From positions 1-37,587 of the forward strand of contig DAIDAO010000015.1 of assembly GCA_027310575.1 (NCBI GenBank): a DNA stretch of 37,587 nucleotides, written 5' to 3'. The position numbers were made by a program, and so were the translations under genes. Shown here piece by piece: positions 24,896 through 32,187 of this stretch; the first letter of the stretch is position 1, and each line of letters opens with the position of its first letter. The DNA is from a bacterium (lineage in GTDB: Archaea; Thermoproteota; Nitrososphaeria; Nitrososphaerales; Gagatemarchaeaceae). The notes beneath the pieces are model-generated. The model was not told the origin of the DNA and made no database searches. It saw only the letters and a list, made by a program, of their open reading frames with translations.

Positions 24896-26503
24896 ATGCA
24901 GGGCGGCGGCCTAATCAAGGTGGAGACGGCTGTGCTGAGCGTCTCCGACAAGAAAGGGCTGGTAGAGTTTGCGGCCCGGCTGGCTGGGTTCAAGGTGGAG
25001 ATGCTCGCCACCGGCGGGACTTACAGCGCCCTGAAGGAGGCCGGCATCAAGGTCAGGAGCTTGCAGGAGGACATGAAGCTCCCGACGGCTGTCTCAGGGA
25101 GGGTCAAGACGCTGCACGCTCCGCTGCACGCCGCCATACTGGCGAGGCGGACAGACGAGCATCTGGCCGAACTCGGGTCGATGGGGGTGAAGCCCATGGA
25201 CATGGTCGTCTGCAACTTCTACCCGTTCGAAGAGGCGCTTCGCAAGAAGGGGGCGGGGGACGGCGAGCTGGTGGAGAGCATAGACATCGGCGGCCCCACG
25301 ATGGTGAGGGCCGCTTCGAAGAACTTCGAGAGGGTGACTGTGGTCCCGGCCCCGAGGTTCTACGGCTCGGTCTTGGACGAGCTGTCGAAGAACGGCGGCG
25401 CGACCACGCTCGAGTTCAGGAGAAGGATGGCGGTCGAGGCGTTCTCGATCACCGCTTCCTACGATTCGATGATCTTCAATGGCCTCAGGGAAGGAGGTCC
25501 GGCGGCGCTCCCGCAGAAGCTGCTGATCTCTGCGTCGAAAGTCCAGGACGCGAAATACGGGGAGAACCCTGACAGGAAGGCGGCAGTCTATTCGATCGAC
25601 GGCTGGTCCACGATGTCCGGCTGGAAGCAGCTCGCAGGGGACGTGCTCTCGTTCAACAACTTCCTCGACGTCGGCAGCGCCTACGACATAGTAGAGGGGT
25701 ATGAAGGCGCGGCGGCAGTGGCGACTGTCAAGCACGGCCAGATCAGCGGCTTCGCGTTCGCCCCCACGGTGGCGGAGGCCTATTCGCTTGCCCACTCGTG
25801 CGACCCCGAGGCAGACTTCGGCGGCACTGTGGTGACGAACGGGCGGGTGGGCCTCGAGGCCGCGAGGCTCATAGGGAGGAACGAAGGGGCGCACGACAAG
25901 TCGGTCTACACCGAAATCGTGATCGCGCCTGACTTCGACGGGGAGGCAGTGTCGCTCCTGGAAAGGAAACAGAAGAAGAAGATCAGGGTAGTGCAGACCG
26001 TAGGGAGGCCCGACTACCCGTTCGACCTGAAGGTGGTCGAGGGGACTGTCCTCGCCCAGAACGCTGTGGACTACAGGTCGAAGCTAGAACCGGCGGCCGT
26101 GACCGTCCCCACGAAGGAGAAGCCCGACGACCAGGAGCTCGCGAAATTGCTGGCCGCCTGGGAGGTGGTCAGGAAGGTCCAGTCGAACGGCATAGTGATC
26201 GCGGACGGGAGCTTCGAGAATGGGATCCTGAACCGCTTCTGGACCCTCGGGGTCGGCAGCTTCCGCAAGCGCAACGGCGCAGTGAAGATCGCCCTGGACA
26301 ACTCAGGGGGGAGGGCCGCGGGAGCGGTCTGCGCCTCGGATGGGTTCTTCCCGTTCAGGGACAGCGTCGACATGCTTGGGGATGCGAAGGTCTCAGCCAT
26401 CATCCAGCCTGGCGGGTCGGTGAGCGACGCGAAGGTGGTCGAGGCTGCCGACGAGTACGGCATCCCGATGGTGTTCACGCACACGCGGGCTTTCAAGCAC
26501 TAG
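24896..26503 (+). CDS. purH: Bifunctional AICAR formyltransferase / IMP cyclohydrolase
   Basis: A 535-residue protein. The N-terminal MGS-like cyclohydrolase domain (about 1-200) shows VSDKKGLVEFAARL, MLATGGTYSALKEAGI, SGRVKTLHAPLHAAIL, CNFYPFEEAL and ESIDIGGPTMVRAASKNF. The AICAR formyltransferase domain (about 200-535) shows AKYGENPDRKAA, LSFNNFLDV and, at the catalytic site, VKHGQISGFAF in place of the usual K-H-x-N-P-C-G. Lys and His are kept, but the N-P-C-G segment is changed. The end IPMVFTHTRAFKH matches the family's G-x-x-M-x-x-T-x-x-R-x-F-x-H end. It catalyses the last two IMP steps. It converges on purD with a 4-base overlap. Confidence 0.95.
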   Translation: MQGGGLIKVETAVLSVSDKKGLVEFAARLAGFKVEMLATGGTYSALKEAGIKVRSLQEDMKLPTAVSGRVKTLHAPLHAAILARRTDEHLAELGSMGVKPMDMVVCNFYPFEEALRKKGAGDGELVESIDIGGPTMVRAASKNFERVTVVPAPRFYGSVLDELSKNGGATTLEFRRRMAVEAFSITASYDSMIFNGLREGGPAALPQKLLISASKVQDAKYGENPDRKAAVYSIDGWSTMSGWKQLAGDVLSFNNFLDVGSAYDIVEGYEGAAAVATVKHGQISGFAFAPTVAEAYSLAHSCDPEADFGGTVVTNGRVGLEAARLIGRNEGAHDKSVYTEIVIAPDFDGEAVSLLERKQKKKIRVVQTVGRPDYPFDLKVVEGTVLAQNAVDYRSKLEPAAVTVPTKEKPDDQELAKLLAAWEVVRKVQSNGIVIADGSFENGILNRFWTLGVGSFRKRNGAVKIALDNSGGRAAGAVCASDGFFPFRDSVDMLGDAKVSAIIQPGGSVSDAKVVEAADEYGIPMVFTHTRAFKH

Positions 26504-27885
26504 CGGGCCGGCGGCCTGCGGAGGGAGCCGAGATGGGCGCGGCTCCTCCTGACGTCCTCGCCGCTTCCGATGTCGCTCCTCCACCGGAGCGGGCCGACCA
26601 GCGAGCCGACGCCCCTGAGCGAAGCCCTCCGGGCGGCCTCGAGGGTGGGGCCGAGTCCGGTCACTGCGACAGAACGGGAGGAGCCGATGAGACTGGCGCC
26701 CCCCTCCAGGCGGACGTCCATGGGGAAGACCCTCACGTTGGCCGCGCCTCGGGCCAGCGCGTAGGCCCCACCGAGGTCGAGCTCGTCCCCACCGTGCGGC
26801 TGGGCCCCTCTTGTGCCGTAGGAGAGGGGGACTGCGCAGGTCACGACAGAAGCCTGCCTCCTGAAGTTGATGCCCTTGAGCTTCCCTTCCAGGATGCGGA
26901 AGCAGACGTCGACCAGGTCGTCCGCGAGCGTGGCGTACAGGTTGATCGATTCCGTGTTCCCGCCTCTGCTGTTCCGCTCGAGGACCTTGAAGCCGCTCCC
27001 GGTATGCATGAGGGCGTCGTACAGGACGATTCCTCTGAGGCCCGGGTCGGACCCCCTTCCTTTCCACTTCCTGAAAGCCCGCTCTTCGGAGGCGACTACG
27101 GAGTCCCAATCGGACCTTCGCAGGAATGGGAGGAAGGGCTCTGGACCTCTGTAGCTCCCCATCCCTCCGGTGAGGCTCCCCCTGTCCGCGTCCAGGCTCC
27201 TCTTGTAGTCCCGGGTCAGCGGGGCCGGGACGAAATGCTTCCCGTCGCTGAAGCCGTGGAACGAGGATTCTTCGCCTTCGACCTTCTCCTCGACGACGAC
27301 CCTCCCTTTCGAGAGCAGGTTGAGAAAGAAGGTGGCCATCCCCTCCTCTGTGAAGTCGCTCCCCCAGACGCCGACCCCCGCGCCTCTGGCGGGCATGTCG
27401 GGCTTGATCACGGGCCGGGCGATGTCTGAAACGAATTCCCTCAGGTCGGACAGGGCGGCGTCCTTGTCGCGATATCTTGCCGGGTCGAAGACCTTGTAGC
27501 GCGGGTTTGCGTCGCTGAAGATTTCGTCGAAGAGAAACCTCTGGTCAGCCTTGCTCCTTTCCACCGCGTACTTCTTGGTCACGCAGACCATCGGGATCCC
27601 GGTCTCACCCTCGATGGTGTCGCGGCCCCCAGCGATCACGAAATCCTCCGTGTCTGTGAGTCCGAAGGCGATCTTGTCTCTGTGCTTGGAGGCGAACCTC
27701 GCGACGTCCCTGACGTTGAGGTCCGGGACCACGCTGTGGGACTCCGACCTCTCCAGGTTGAACGGGTTGGCCTGCTTCTCCACGACGTAGAACCGGGGGG
27801 CATACTTGCTGCTCCTGAGGAAGGTGTCTATCATCGCGGACCCGCTGAGGCACTTTGAGACTACCAGCACTCCTACCTTGTCCAA
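26500..27885 (-). CDS. purD: Phosphoribosylamine-glycine ligase-like ATP-grasp enzyme (divergent PurD)
   Basis: A 461-residue ATP-grasp protein from TTG 27885. The ATP-grasp parts are PVIKPDMPARGAGVGVWG, RVVVEEKVEGEESSFHGFSDG (the P-loop region and E-E-K-L-x-G-E-E-x-S motif of PurD), DADRGSLTGGMGSYRG, and VLERNSRGGNTESINLYATL. The N-terminal domain is unusual: the Rossmann glycine loop (G-x-G-G-R-E-H in typical PurD) reads VVSKCLSGSAM. PurD makes GAR from PRA, glycine and ATP; this is the only step otherwise missing from the cluster, which supports the assignment. A TATA-like box (27911-27917) lies 29 bases before the start. Confidence 0.85.
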   Translation of the reverse strand: MDKVGVLVVSKCLSGSAMIDTFLRSSKYAPRFYVVEKQANPFNLERSESHSVVPDLNVRDVARFASKHRDKIAFGLTDTEDFVIAGGRDTIEGETGIPMVCVTKKYAVERSKADQRFLFDEIFSDANPRYKVFDPARYRDKDAALSDLREFVSDIARPVIKPDMPARGAGVGVWGSDFTEEGMATFFLNLLSKGRVVVEEKVEGEESSFHGFSDGKHFVPAPLTRDYKRSLDADRGSLTGGMGSYRGPEPFLPFLRRSDWDSVVASEERAFRKWKGRGSDPGLRGIVLYDALMHTGSGFKVLERNSRGGNTESINLYATLADDLVDVCFRILEGKLKGINFRRQASVVTCAVPLSYGTRGAQPHGGDELDLGGAYALARGAANVRVFPMDVRLEGGASLIGSSRSVAVTGLGPTLEAARRASLRGVGSLVGPLRWRSDIGSGEDVRRSRAHLGSLRRPPAR

Positions 27886-27967
27886 TGGGGCGCCGTTCGC
27901 GCAAGAGCGGCATTATTCAGTTCTTGCAGCGAGCCACCCACCTTCGGCGTGGCGGGGTTGGAAAGAC

Positions 27968-28255
27968 ATGTCGTCGTCCTTCAGAACATTGTCTGAAAAT
28001 CTGAATAGCCAAAGAGCAGCGCTCTATGCTGAACGAGAGATGCGAAGAAGAAGCCAACTGCTTCTTGGCATATTGTTAGGCGTGATTGTGGGAGTCGCCG
28101 TCGCCGTTCCACTGATATCCGCTCCGCTTTGTGGTGGCTACAACATGTTGTGCATCCCTGATAGACACCAGTCGCTGACCAGATACCTCTTCGGCCTCGG
28201 AGGGGAGAGTTCCTTCGGATGGCCTATGTTTCAGCACTACGCCTTCTACTGGTGA
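27968..28255 (+). CDS. Small single-span membrane protein, unknown
   Basis: A 95-residue protein from the ATG at 27968; the reading further upstream is antisense to purD. A charged N-terminus (EREMRRRSQ) precedes one membrane span (LLLGILLGVIVGVAVAVPLI). Then comes a short Cys/Trp-containing external tail (CGGYNMLCIPD...). It broadly resembles the small protein at 29725-29961 in order: basic start, Gly/Val-rich span ending VP-I, two Cys, aromatic tail. A GCCAC/GTGGC hairpin lies in the upstream bases. No family recognised. Confidence 0.5.
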   Translation: MSSSFRTLSENLNSQRAALYAEREMRRRSQLLLGILLGVIVGVAVAVPLISAPLCGGYNMLCIPDRHQSLTRYLFGLGGESSFGWPMFQHYAFYW

Positions 28256-28302
28256 GAACGGCCCTACAGCGTCAACTGGGCGGTTCGAGTAAGGGAAACA
28301 AT

Positions 28303-28323
28303 GCTCTATCGATGGTTTGGCTC
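28303..28323. repeat. Left copy of a 21-bp exact direct repeat
   Basis: Begins GCTCTATCGATGG and ends TTTGGCTC; identical to 30240-30260, same orientation, 1937 bases apart. GGTTCGAGT also precedes both copies, 12 and 41 bases upstream. The pair encloses the secreted protease gene and a small membrane-protein gene. Confidence 0.85.
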
Positions 28324-28444
28324 CAGTTACTTGGGGCCAAACTCGGGACGGGAGGCCAATTCCACGCGATTGACCTCTAGTCGTAAACCGCGGAGCCACG
28401 CGAAGAGGAAGGTATGCGTCAAAGAACAGTATGCGAGATTCTCT

Positions 28445-29575
28445 TTAGCCGTAGATTGTATACGCAACCGCTCCAACATCGTTCTTCACTCCAGATTGCG
28501 GCGAGTAGAACGCGTAATTTACGCCTCCCACCGTGGCTCTTCCAGAGTGTATGCCGACTATCCCTCTCCCATACCCGCTCACCTCGATGAACACGGGCGC
28601 ACCACTGTCGCCACTTGCCGAGTTATAGGTGGCTAATGTCTGACAGTACAGCGTACCTCCGAAATAGCCAGAGAGGTCCATACAGACATAAGAAACAGTC
28701 CCCGTTTGTATGTCTGAAGCAAGACCGGACAATTCTATTGAGTTACCCACAGCTGCATCCTCATAGAAACTAATCGAGTACCCAATGTTGCTGACATAAA
28801 CTTGTGGTTTGACATTTGAGTAAGGTACCCAGGCTACATCAGCATCGATTCCACCATAACTCGAAACGGTACCCGTTGAACAGGGTGGATTCGAACAGGA
28901 TGTATCGGGTTGGTAGATCGTTAATCCGACAGGCGTTTTTGCTTCAGTCGTACAAGCGGTGTTAGCCCCAAGGTGTCCCGAAACGACGTAACCTTTCGTG
29001 CTTCCTACCTCCGCTGTATAACCCAGAGTCGAAGTGATCTGGCAGCTTGTCTGTGGATAGTCCCTGGCTTGAACTCCACTTATGATGGGCCGCCACTCGC
29101 TTGTCCTGCTGTCGAGGCTCAAACCGCCCCAAATTGCAAATTTCAGGGGGACGCCCGTCGCAAAAGAGTTCAGACTCTTGCCTGCTGAATCGACCTTGCC
29201 CTCAATCGCTTGCACTACGCTGCTGTTCAACGTTGCTCTGGGACTTACCATGAGCCAGAAGTACCCGTCGGCACCGGCGCCATGTGCTAGAACTACCGTT
29301 CCCCAATATGGGACTGCCGCCCCTCTTAGCTCATGAGCCAGCAAAGTTAGGTCGGACAGGTATGATGACTCGGCTGTTGCGTCGGGAAAGGTAGGGACTG
29401 TACCCACCTTGAGAATGTACGGGGCGAGTTGACCTTCTGGGACAAGTGTTGGTTTCAAAGGTGGCACTTGGGGCGAAGCGAAGCTCACTGGCAGGGGGAA
29501 CAGAAAAGCAAACAGGAGTAAACATACAATGAATGGGCTCAATCTGATTCCCAAGCCCCGATAGAAGGGTTTCAT
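28445..29575 (-). CDS. Secreted trypsin-like (S1-fold) serine protease
   Basis: A 376-residue protein with a basic start, a strong signal peptide (residues about 12-33, cleavage near SFAS) and a propeptide-like region to about 170. The chymotrypsin-fold domain carries VVSGHLGA (His201), DADVAWVP (Asp246) and SGDSGAPVF (Ser324), the full catalytic triad. Cys pairs suggest disulfides. The layout, with a pro-region before a small catalytic domain, resembles alpha-lytic protease/streptogrisin enzymes. It is likely exported to digest extracellular protein. The codons are A/T-richer than those of neighbouring housekeeping genes, suggesting transfer. It lies in the repeat-flanked patch and has a clear TATA box upstream. 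Confidence 0.88.
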   Translation of the reverse strand: MKPFYRGLGIRLSPFIVCLLLFAFLFPLPVSFASPQVPPLKPTLVPEGQLAPYILKVGTVPTFPDATAESSYLSDLTLLAHELRGAAVPYWGTVVLAHGAGADGYFWLMVSPRATLNSSVVQAIEGKVDSAGKSLNSFATGVPLKFAIWGGLSLDSRTSEWRPIISGVQARDYPQTSCQITSTLGYTAEVGSTKGYVVSGHLGANTACTTEAKTPVGLTIYQPDTSCSNPPCSTGTVSSYGGIDADVAWVPYSNVKPQVYVSNIGYSISFYEDAAVGNSIELSGLASDIQTGTVSYVCMDLSGYFGGTLYCQTLATYNSASGDSGAPVFIEVSGYGRGIVGIHSGRATVGGVNYAFYSPQSGVKNDVGAVAYTIYG

Positions 29576-29601
29576 TTCGATTGGTTAGAATAAACAACAA
29601 T

Positions 29602-29611
29602 AATATATATA
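29602..29611 (-). promoter_or_regulatory. TATA box of the protease gene
   Basis: On the minus strand TTATATATAT, centred about 32 bases before the ATG of the protease gene. It is one of the strongest TATA boxes in the window. Confidence 0.55.
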
Positions 29612-29724
29612 AGTCTTGTGTGATTACTCACGCCTGGTGCTATGAAGCTAGCTGGACAGGGGTTAGTTCGCGTAAGGTCTGAGGGTTCATCACAAGAGCT
29701 AAATTCGGACCGTGTGCTATAGCA

Positions 29725-29961
29725 TTGAGCTTGAGAAGGAAGAGAGCGGCTTTGGGATTCGGAATAGGCGTTATACTCTCACTCACCTTCCTAGTGCCCG
29801 TCATTCCCATGTGGATACTAGTTCCTAATCAGTGTGCCACTTCACCCACATGTGCGACGCCAATCCTCCACTCTTGGGGGCTTGGATCGATATCCTACTA
29901 TTTCTTGGGATATGGGGAAACAGTCCGCAACGGGACGTACGATTTCACGATAGGTCGATAG
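29725..29961 (+). CDS. Small single-span membrane protein, unknown
   Basis: A 78-residue reading from TTG 29725. A basic N-terminus (LRRKRAA) leads to a hydrophobic span (LGFGIGVILSLTFLVPVIPMW), then a Cys-containing segment (CATSPTCATP) and a Gly/Tyr tail. It resembles the 95-residue protein at 27968 in layout but only weakly in sequence. The TTG start and absence of a clear promoter keep confidence low. Confidence 0.4.
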   Translation: MSLRRKRAALGFGIGVILSLTFLVPVIPMWILVPNQCATSPTCATPILHSWGLGSISYYFLGYGETVRNGTYDFTIGR

Positions 29962-30334
29962 CCCCAAACCAAGAAGTGCCCAGCCAGTCAAAAAATGGGA
30001 TGATGTTTGAAAGATTGCGAAGCAACTGCAGAAGAACTACCCAACCATCTGATTTCTTGACAGCACCAAAAGAACGAACTTCCCTTACATAACGTCCCGG
30101 ATAAGACCCGTATTCCACATCGTGCCCTTTTGTCAAATGCAGCCGGGCACTAGTCGTCGTGCGTGATGGTGCTCCCGCCACTGAAACTAGGTTCGAGTTT
30201 CGGAATTTTGATGGAGCCTAGAAGTGTAGGCTCTATCCCGCTCTATCGATGGTTTGGCTCTTCATCGGATGCCTCAGACGGCTCTTCCCGAAACCCCTTC
30301 ATCTAGAGCAGGTTACTCGGCGGCGCTTCGGGAT
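29962..30334. other. Gene-free stretch with a hairpin and the right 21-bp repeat
   Basis: No credible coding frame. GAGCCTA (30214-30220) and TAGGCTC (30227-30233) form a perfect 7-bp stem with a 6-base loop. Seven bases later comes the right copy of the direct repeat (30240-30260). The remainder shows nothing recognisable. Confidence 0.5.
30240..30260. repeat. Right copy of a 21-bp exact direct repeat
   Basis: Identical to 28303-28323. It sits just after a short perfect hairpin (30214-30233) and 75 bases before the dph6 stop codon. Confidence 0.85.
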
Positions 30335-31030
30335 TTAGGCGTTCCGTCTGGCCTTCGGAGCGAGGCGCGCCTTTGAAATCTGCAGGTACCCCGAGTCCCC
30401 GCGCCAGTGCGTGGCCGATTCCAGGACTTCGACCCTGCTCTTGAAGAGAGGGCAGTCGAGGACGAAGGTCTCCCCCTCCCCGCCTTCCAGGCCGACGTGG
30501 AACCTGAACTTCCTGCCGAGCGCCACGAGTTCGTCCACCGCGCCCTCGTCCAGGATCCTGCCCAGCCAGCTCTGATCGAGACCGAGCGCAGACACGCTCA
30601 CCATCAGCACGACGAACCCGTCCCTGACCAGCCTGCGGAGGTGGCCCTCGGGGTCCGACCCCCAGAGCGGAGAGACGCAGCCGAGCCCCAGGCTCTTGCA
30701 GACCTTCTCCACCCTGCTCTTCTGGTAGACGCTGGCGAGCGCGCCTGTGTAGACACCCTCGAGCCCGAACCTCTCCTTGGCCCCGGCAAGGGCCCGCTCG
30801 AGGTCGCCCAGCTCCTCCTCCTTGACCCCTTCCGTCGTGGCCGTGACCTGGGGGACGCCCATCGCCTGCGCCTGCAGGCGGGTCCATTCGACGTTCGGGA
30901 AGTGGAACATGTAGGACGCTTCTGACTTCGGGAACAGGGTGACCACGCAGGTGAGTTCGTCCTTCTTCGTGGCGAGCCAGGCGGCATAGGTGCTGTCCTT
31001 GCCCCCGGAGAAGAGCGCCGCTACCCTCGT
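30335..31030 (-). CDS. dph6: Diphthine-ammonia ligase family ATP pyrophosphatase (probable ACG start)
   Basis: A protein of about 231 residues. Its start region RVAALFSGGKDSTYAAWLA holds the PP-loop S-G-G-K-D-S. Then come YMFHFPNVEW, EEELGDLERAL, GVYTGALASVYQKSRVEKVC, PLWGSDPEGHL, GLDQSWLGRILD, and GLEGGEGETFVLDCPLF, all typical of Dph6/MJ0570-like enzymes. They perform the last amidation in diphthamide synthesis on EF-2. No ATG, GTG or TTG is in frame before the PP-loop. The codon expected to encode Met is ACG (31028-31030), seven bases after AGGTGG. The first canonical codon (GTG 30946) would delete the active site. It diverges from the srp54 promoter. Confidence 0.87.
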   Translation of the reverse strand, partial: TRVAALFSGGKDSTYAAWLATKKDELTCVVTLFPKSEASYMFHFPNVEWTRLQAQAMGVPQVTATTEGVKEEELGDLERALAGAKERFGLEGVYTGALASVYQKSRVEKVCKSLGLGCVSPLWGSDPEGHLRRLVRDGFVVLMVSVSALGLDQSWLGRILDEGAVDELVALGRKFRFHVGLEGGEGETFVLDCPLFKSRVEVLESATHWRGDSGYLQISKARLAPKARRNA

Positions 31031-31065
31031 CTCAACCCACCTAGGGTCGGTCCCGTCTCGAGGTG

Positions 31066-31072
31066 TTAAATA
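31066..31072. promoter_or_regulatory. Bidirectional TATA box (dph6 and original srp54)
   Basis: TTAAATA reads as a TATA box on both strands. It is centred 27 bases before the ATG of the srp54 remnant (31096), ideal for a leaderless transcript, and about 40 bases before the proposed dph6 start. The srp54 side now drives only a 35-codon truncated frame. Confidence 0.55.
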
Positions 31073-31095
31073 GACGAAGCCGGGTCGCCGCTTCG

Positions 31096-31203
31096 ATGCT
31101 AGACTCGCTGAGAGAGGGCCTGCAGGCTGCAGTCAAGAAGCTCGTCGGAGCCGACTTGCGCAGAAACCGTGTGTGGGGTTCACTGCTCCTCCGTCGGGAA
31201 TGA
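31096..31203 (+). pseudogene. Truncated 5' end of srp54 (first 20 codons, then foreign sequence)
   Basis: The frame opens with MLDSLREGLQAAVKKLVGAD, which aligns residue for residue with the start of the intact SRP54 at 35958 (MLDSLREGLQNAISKVLKSN). It then becomes LRRNRVWGSLLLRRE and stops at 31201. Codons are GC-ending (GAC, CTG, AAG, CTC, GTC), like host genes. A proper TATA box precedes it at leaderless spacing. So this is the original promoter and start of srp54, cut off after about codon 20 by the island that follows. A short N-domain peptide might still be made. Confidence 0.85.
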
Positions 31204-31224
31204 CTCGACTTGCGTTGGGTATCA

Positions 31225-31500
31225 TTACTTGCTTTTTCCGACCTTGGTGACGGTTTCAACCCACCTATGACGGCAGTTCTCGCATTCGAAGGCCACTTCA
31301 AACGAGTCTCGCTCGATAGGAATATCTTCATACGTGACTTTGGCCACGTTCATGCCGTATCCTCTCGGGTCAGCGGCCTTGACGACAAAAGTGCGAGGGA
31401 TTCGCTCCGTTCCGCCCTCTGATTTCACGAGTTTCGTGCCCCGTGATTTTACCGCGAAGCGGTGACCACAACTCGGGCATCTACGCATGAACTCCCTCAA
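31225..31500 (-). CDS. Small double zinc-ribbon protein
   Basis: A 91-residue protein (start at residue 1 or at Met5). MRRCPSCGHRFAVKSRG near the N-terminus and FECENCRHRWVETVTKVG at the C-terminus each give a CxxC knuckle, together one four-Cys zinc site. Between them is a charged segment with DPRGYGMNVAKVTYEDIP. It resembles small zinc-binding proteins of archaeal mobile elements in layout. Nucleic-acid binding is plausible but unproven. It is the gene next to the left boundary of the island. Confidence 0.6.
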   Translation of the reverse strand: MREFMRRCPSCGHRFAVKSRGTKLVKSEGGTERIPRTFVVKAADPRGYGMNVAKVTYEDIPIERDSFEVAFECENCRHRWVETVTKVGKSK

Positions 31501-31611
31501 CTTGATTTAGGTTACCTGCCAAGTACTTGGGGCTTTGCTAACATTGCATATCGCCGGTGGAATTCCAAGGAAACCTTCGTCTGGGGTATCAGAAACTCCA
31601 AACATCAAGGG

Positions 31612-32172
31612 TCAACAGTTGGGGGTTGGGCAAACGTGACCTATACCTGTGCTCACAAAACTCTGAACGACGGTCACCTTAATCTGATTTACCGAATCTG
31701 GATTGTAGTAAATGACATAATAGCGGCCGGGATTCAGGTGGACATCCAGAGTTCCGTTCATCACTCCTTTGAGGACAAAATAGGGTGGGCACAGTTGGGG
31801 GCATACCTCGGGCTGGGGCGTCGTGTAAAGCGGGAAGTTGTCATACCCCGAGGCTGACAAGACATAAACTGAGATGTTTCCATCAGCCGTGAATTTCCCG
31901 GATATCGTTCCGTTCGTAGACAATAAGAATTCGACCCCGGTGGCGGTCCGAGGACGGACATCGGTAACGTTTCCTGTTTGCAAGATGGTGTATCCCATCG
32001 CGGAGGTAGACGATTGATCTTGATGGTTTCCTCCCGAAATCACTGACAGAGCTAGAACCACGACTAGAACAAATATCACTGCGCCGGCGACCAGCAACCT
32101 CTTCATTCTCGGGCCTGCCAAGCCGCTCCCATTCTTGGGAGACACCATGGTCATCGCTCGTTCCAATCCCAT
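31612..32172 (-). CDS. Exported or membrane-anchored protein, unknown
   Basis: Up to 186 residues; the Met at residue 23 (MKRLLVAGAVIFVLVVVLAL) may be the real start, giving an N-terminal signal anchor. The rest is a small beta-rich extracellular domain with N-x-S/T sites, a Cys pair (VCPQLCPPYF) and a C-terminal VCPTPNC. The phrase LNPGRYYVIYYNPDSVNQ resembles a beta-sandwich edge seen in archaeal surface proteins. No enzyme motif. It lies 15 bases downstream of the other exported gene, so the two probably form one operon. Confidence 0.6.
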   Translation of the reverse strand: MGLERAMTMVSPKNGSGLAGPRMKRLLVAGAVIFVLVVVLALSVISGGNHQDQSSTSAMGYTILQTGNVTDVRPRTATGVEFLLSTNGTISGKFTADGNISVYVLSASGYDNFPLYTTPQPEVCPQLCPPYFVLKGVMNGTLDVHLNPGRYYVIYYNPDSVNQIKVTVVQSFVSTGIGHVCPTPNC

Positions 32173-32187
32173 CGCTCGAACTCCGAC

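Noticed and set aside
27901-27927. GCAAGA/TCTTGC inverted repeat around the purD TATA box as an operator
   Set aside because: Only six-base arms with an odd spacer and no match to the purS-purH repeat; too weak to call.
28282-28290. tRNA T-arm-like GGTTCGAGT suggesting a tRNA or attachment site
   Set aside because: No acceptor, D or anticodon stems can be built around either occurrence (28282 or 30190).
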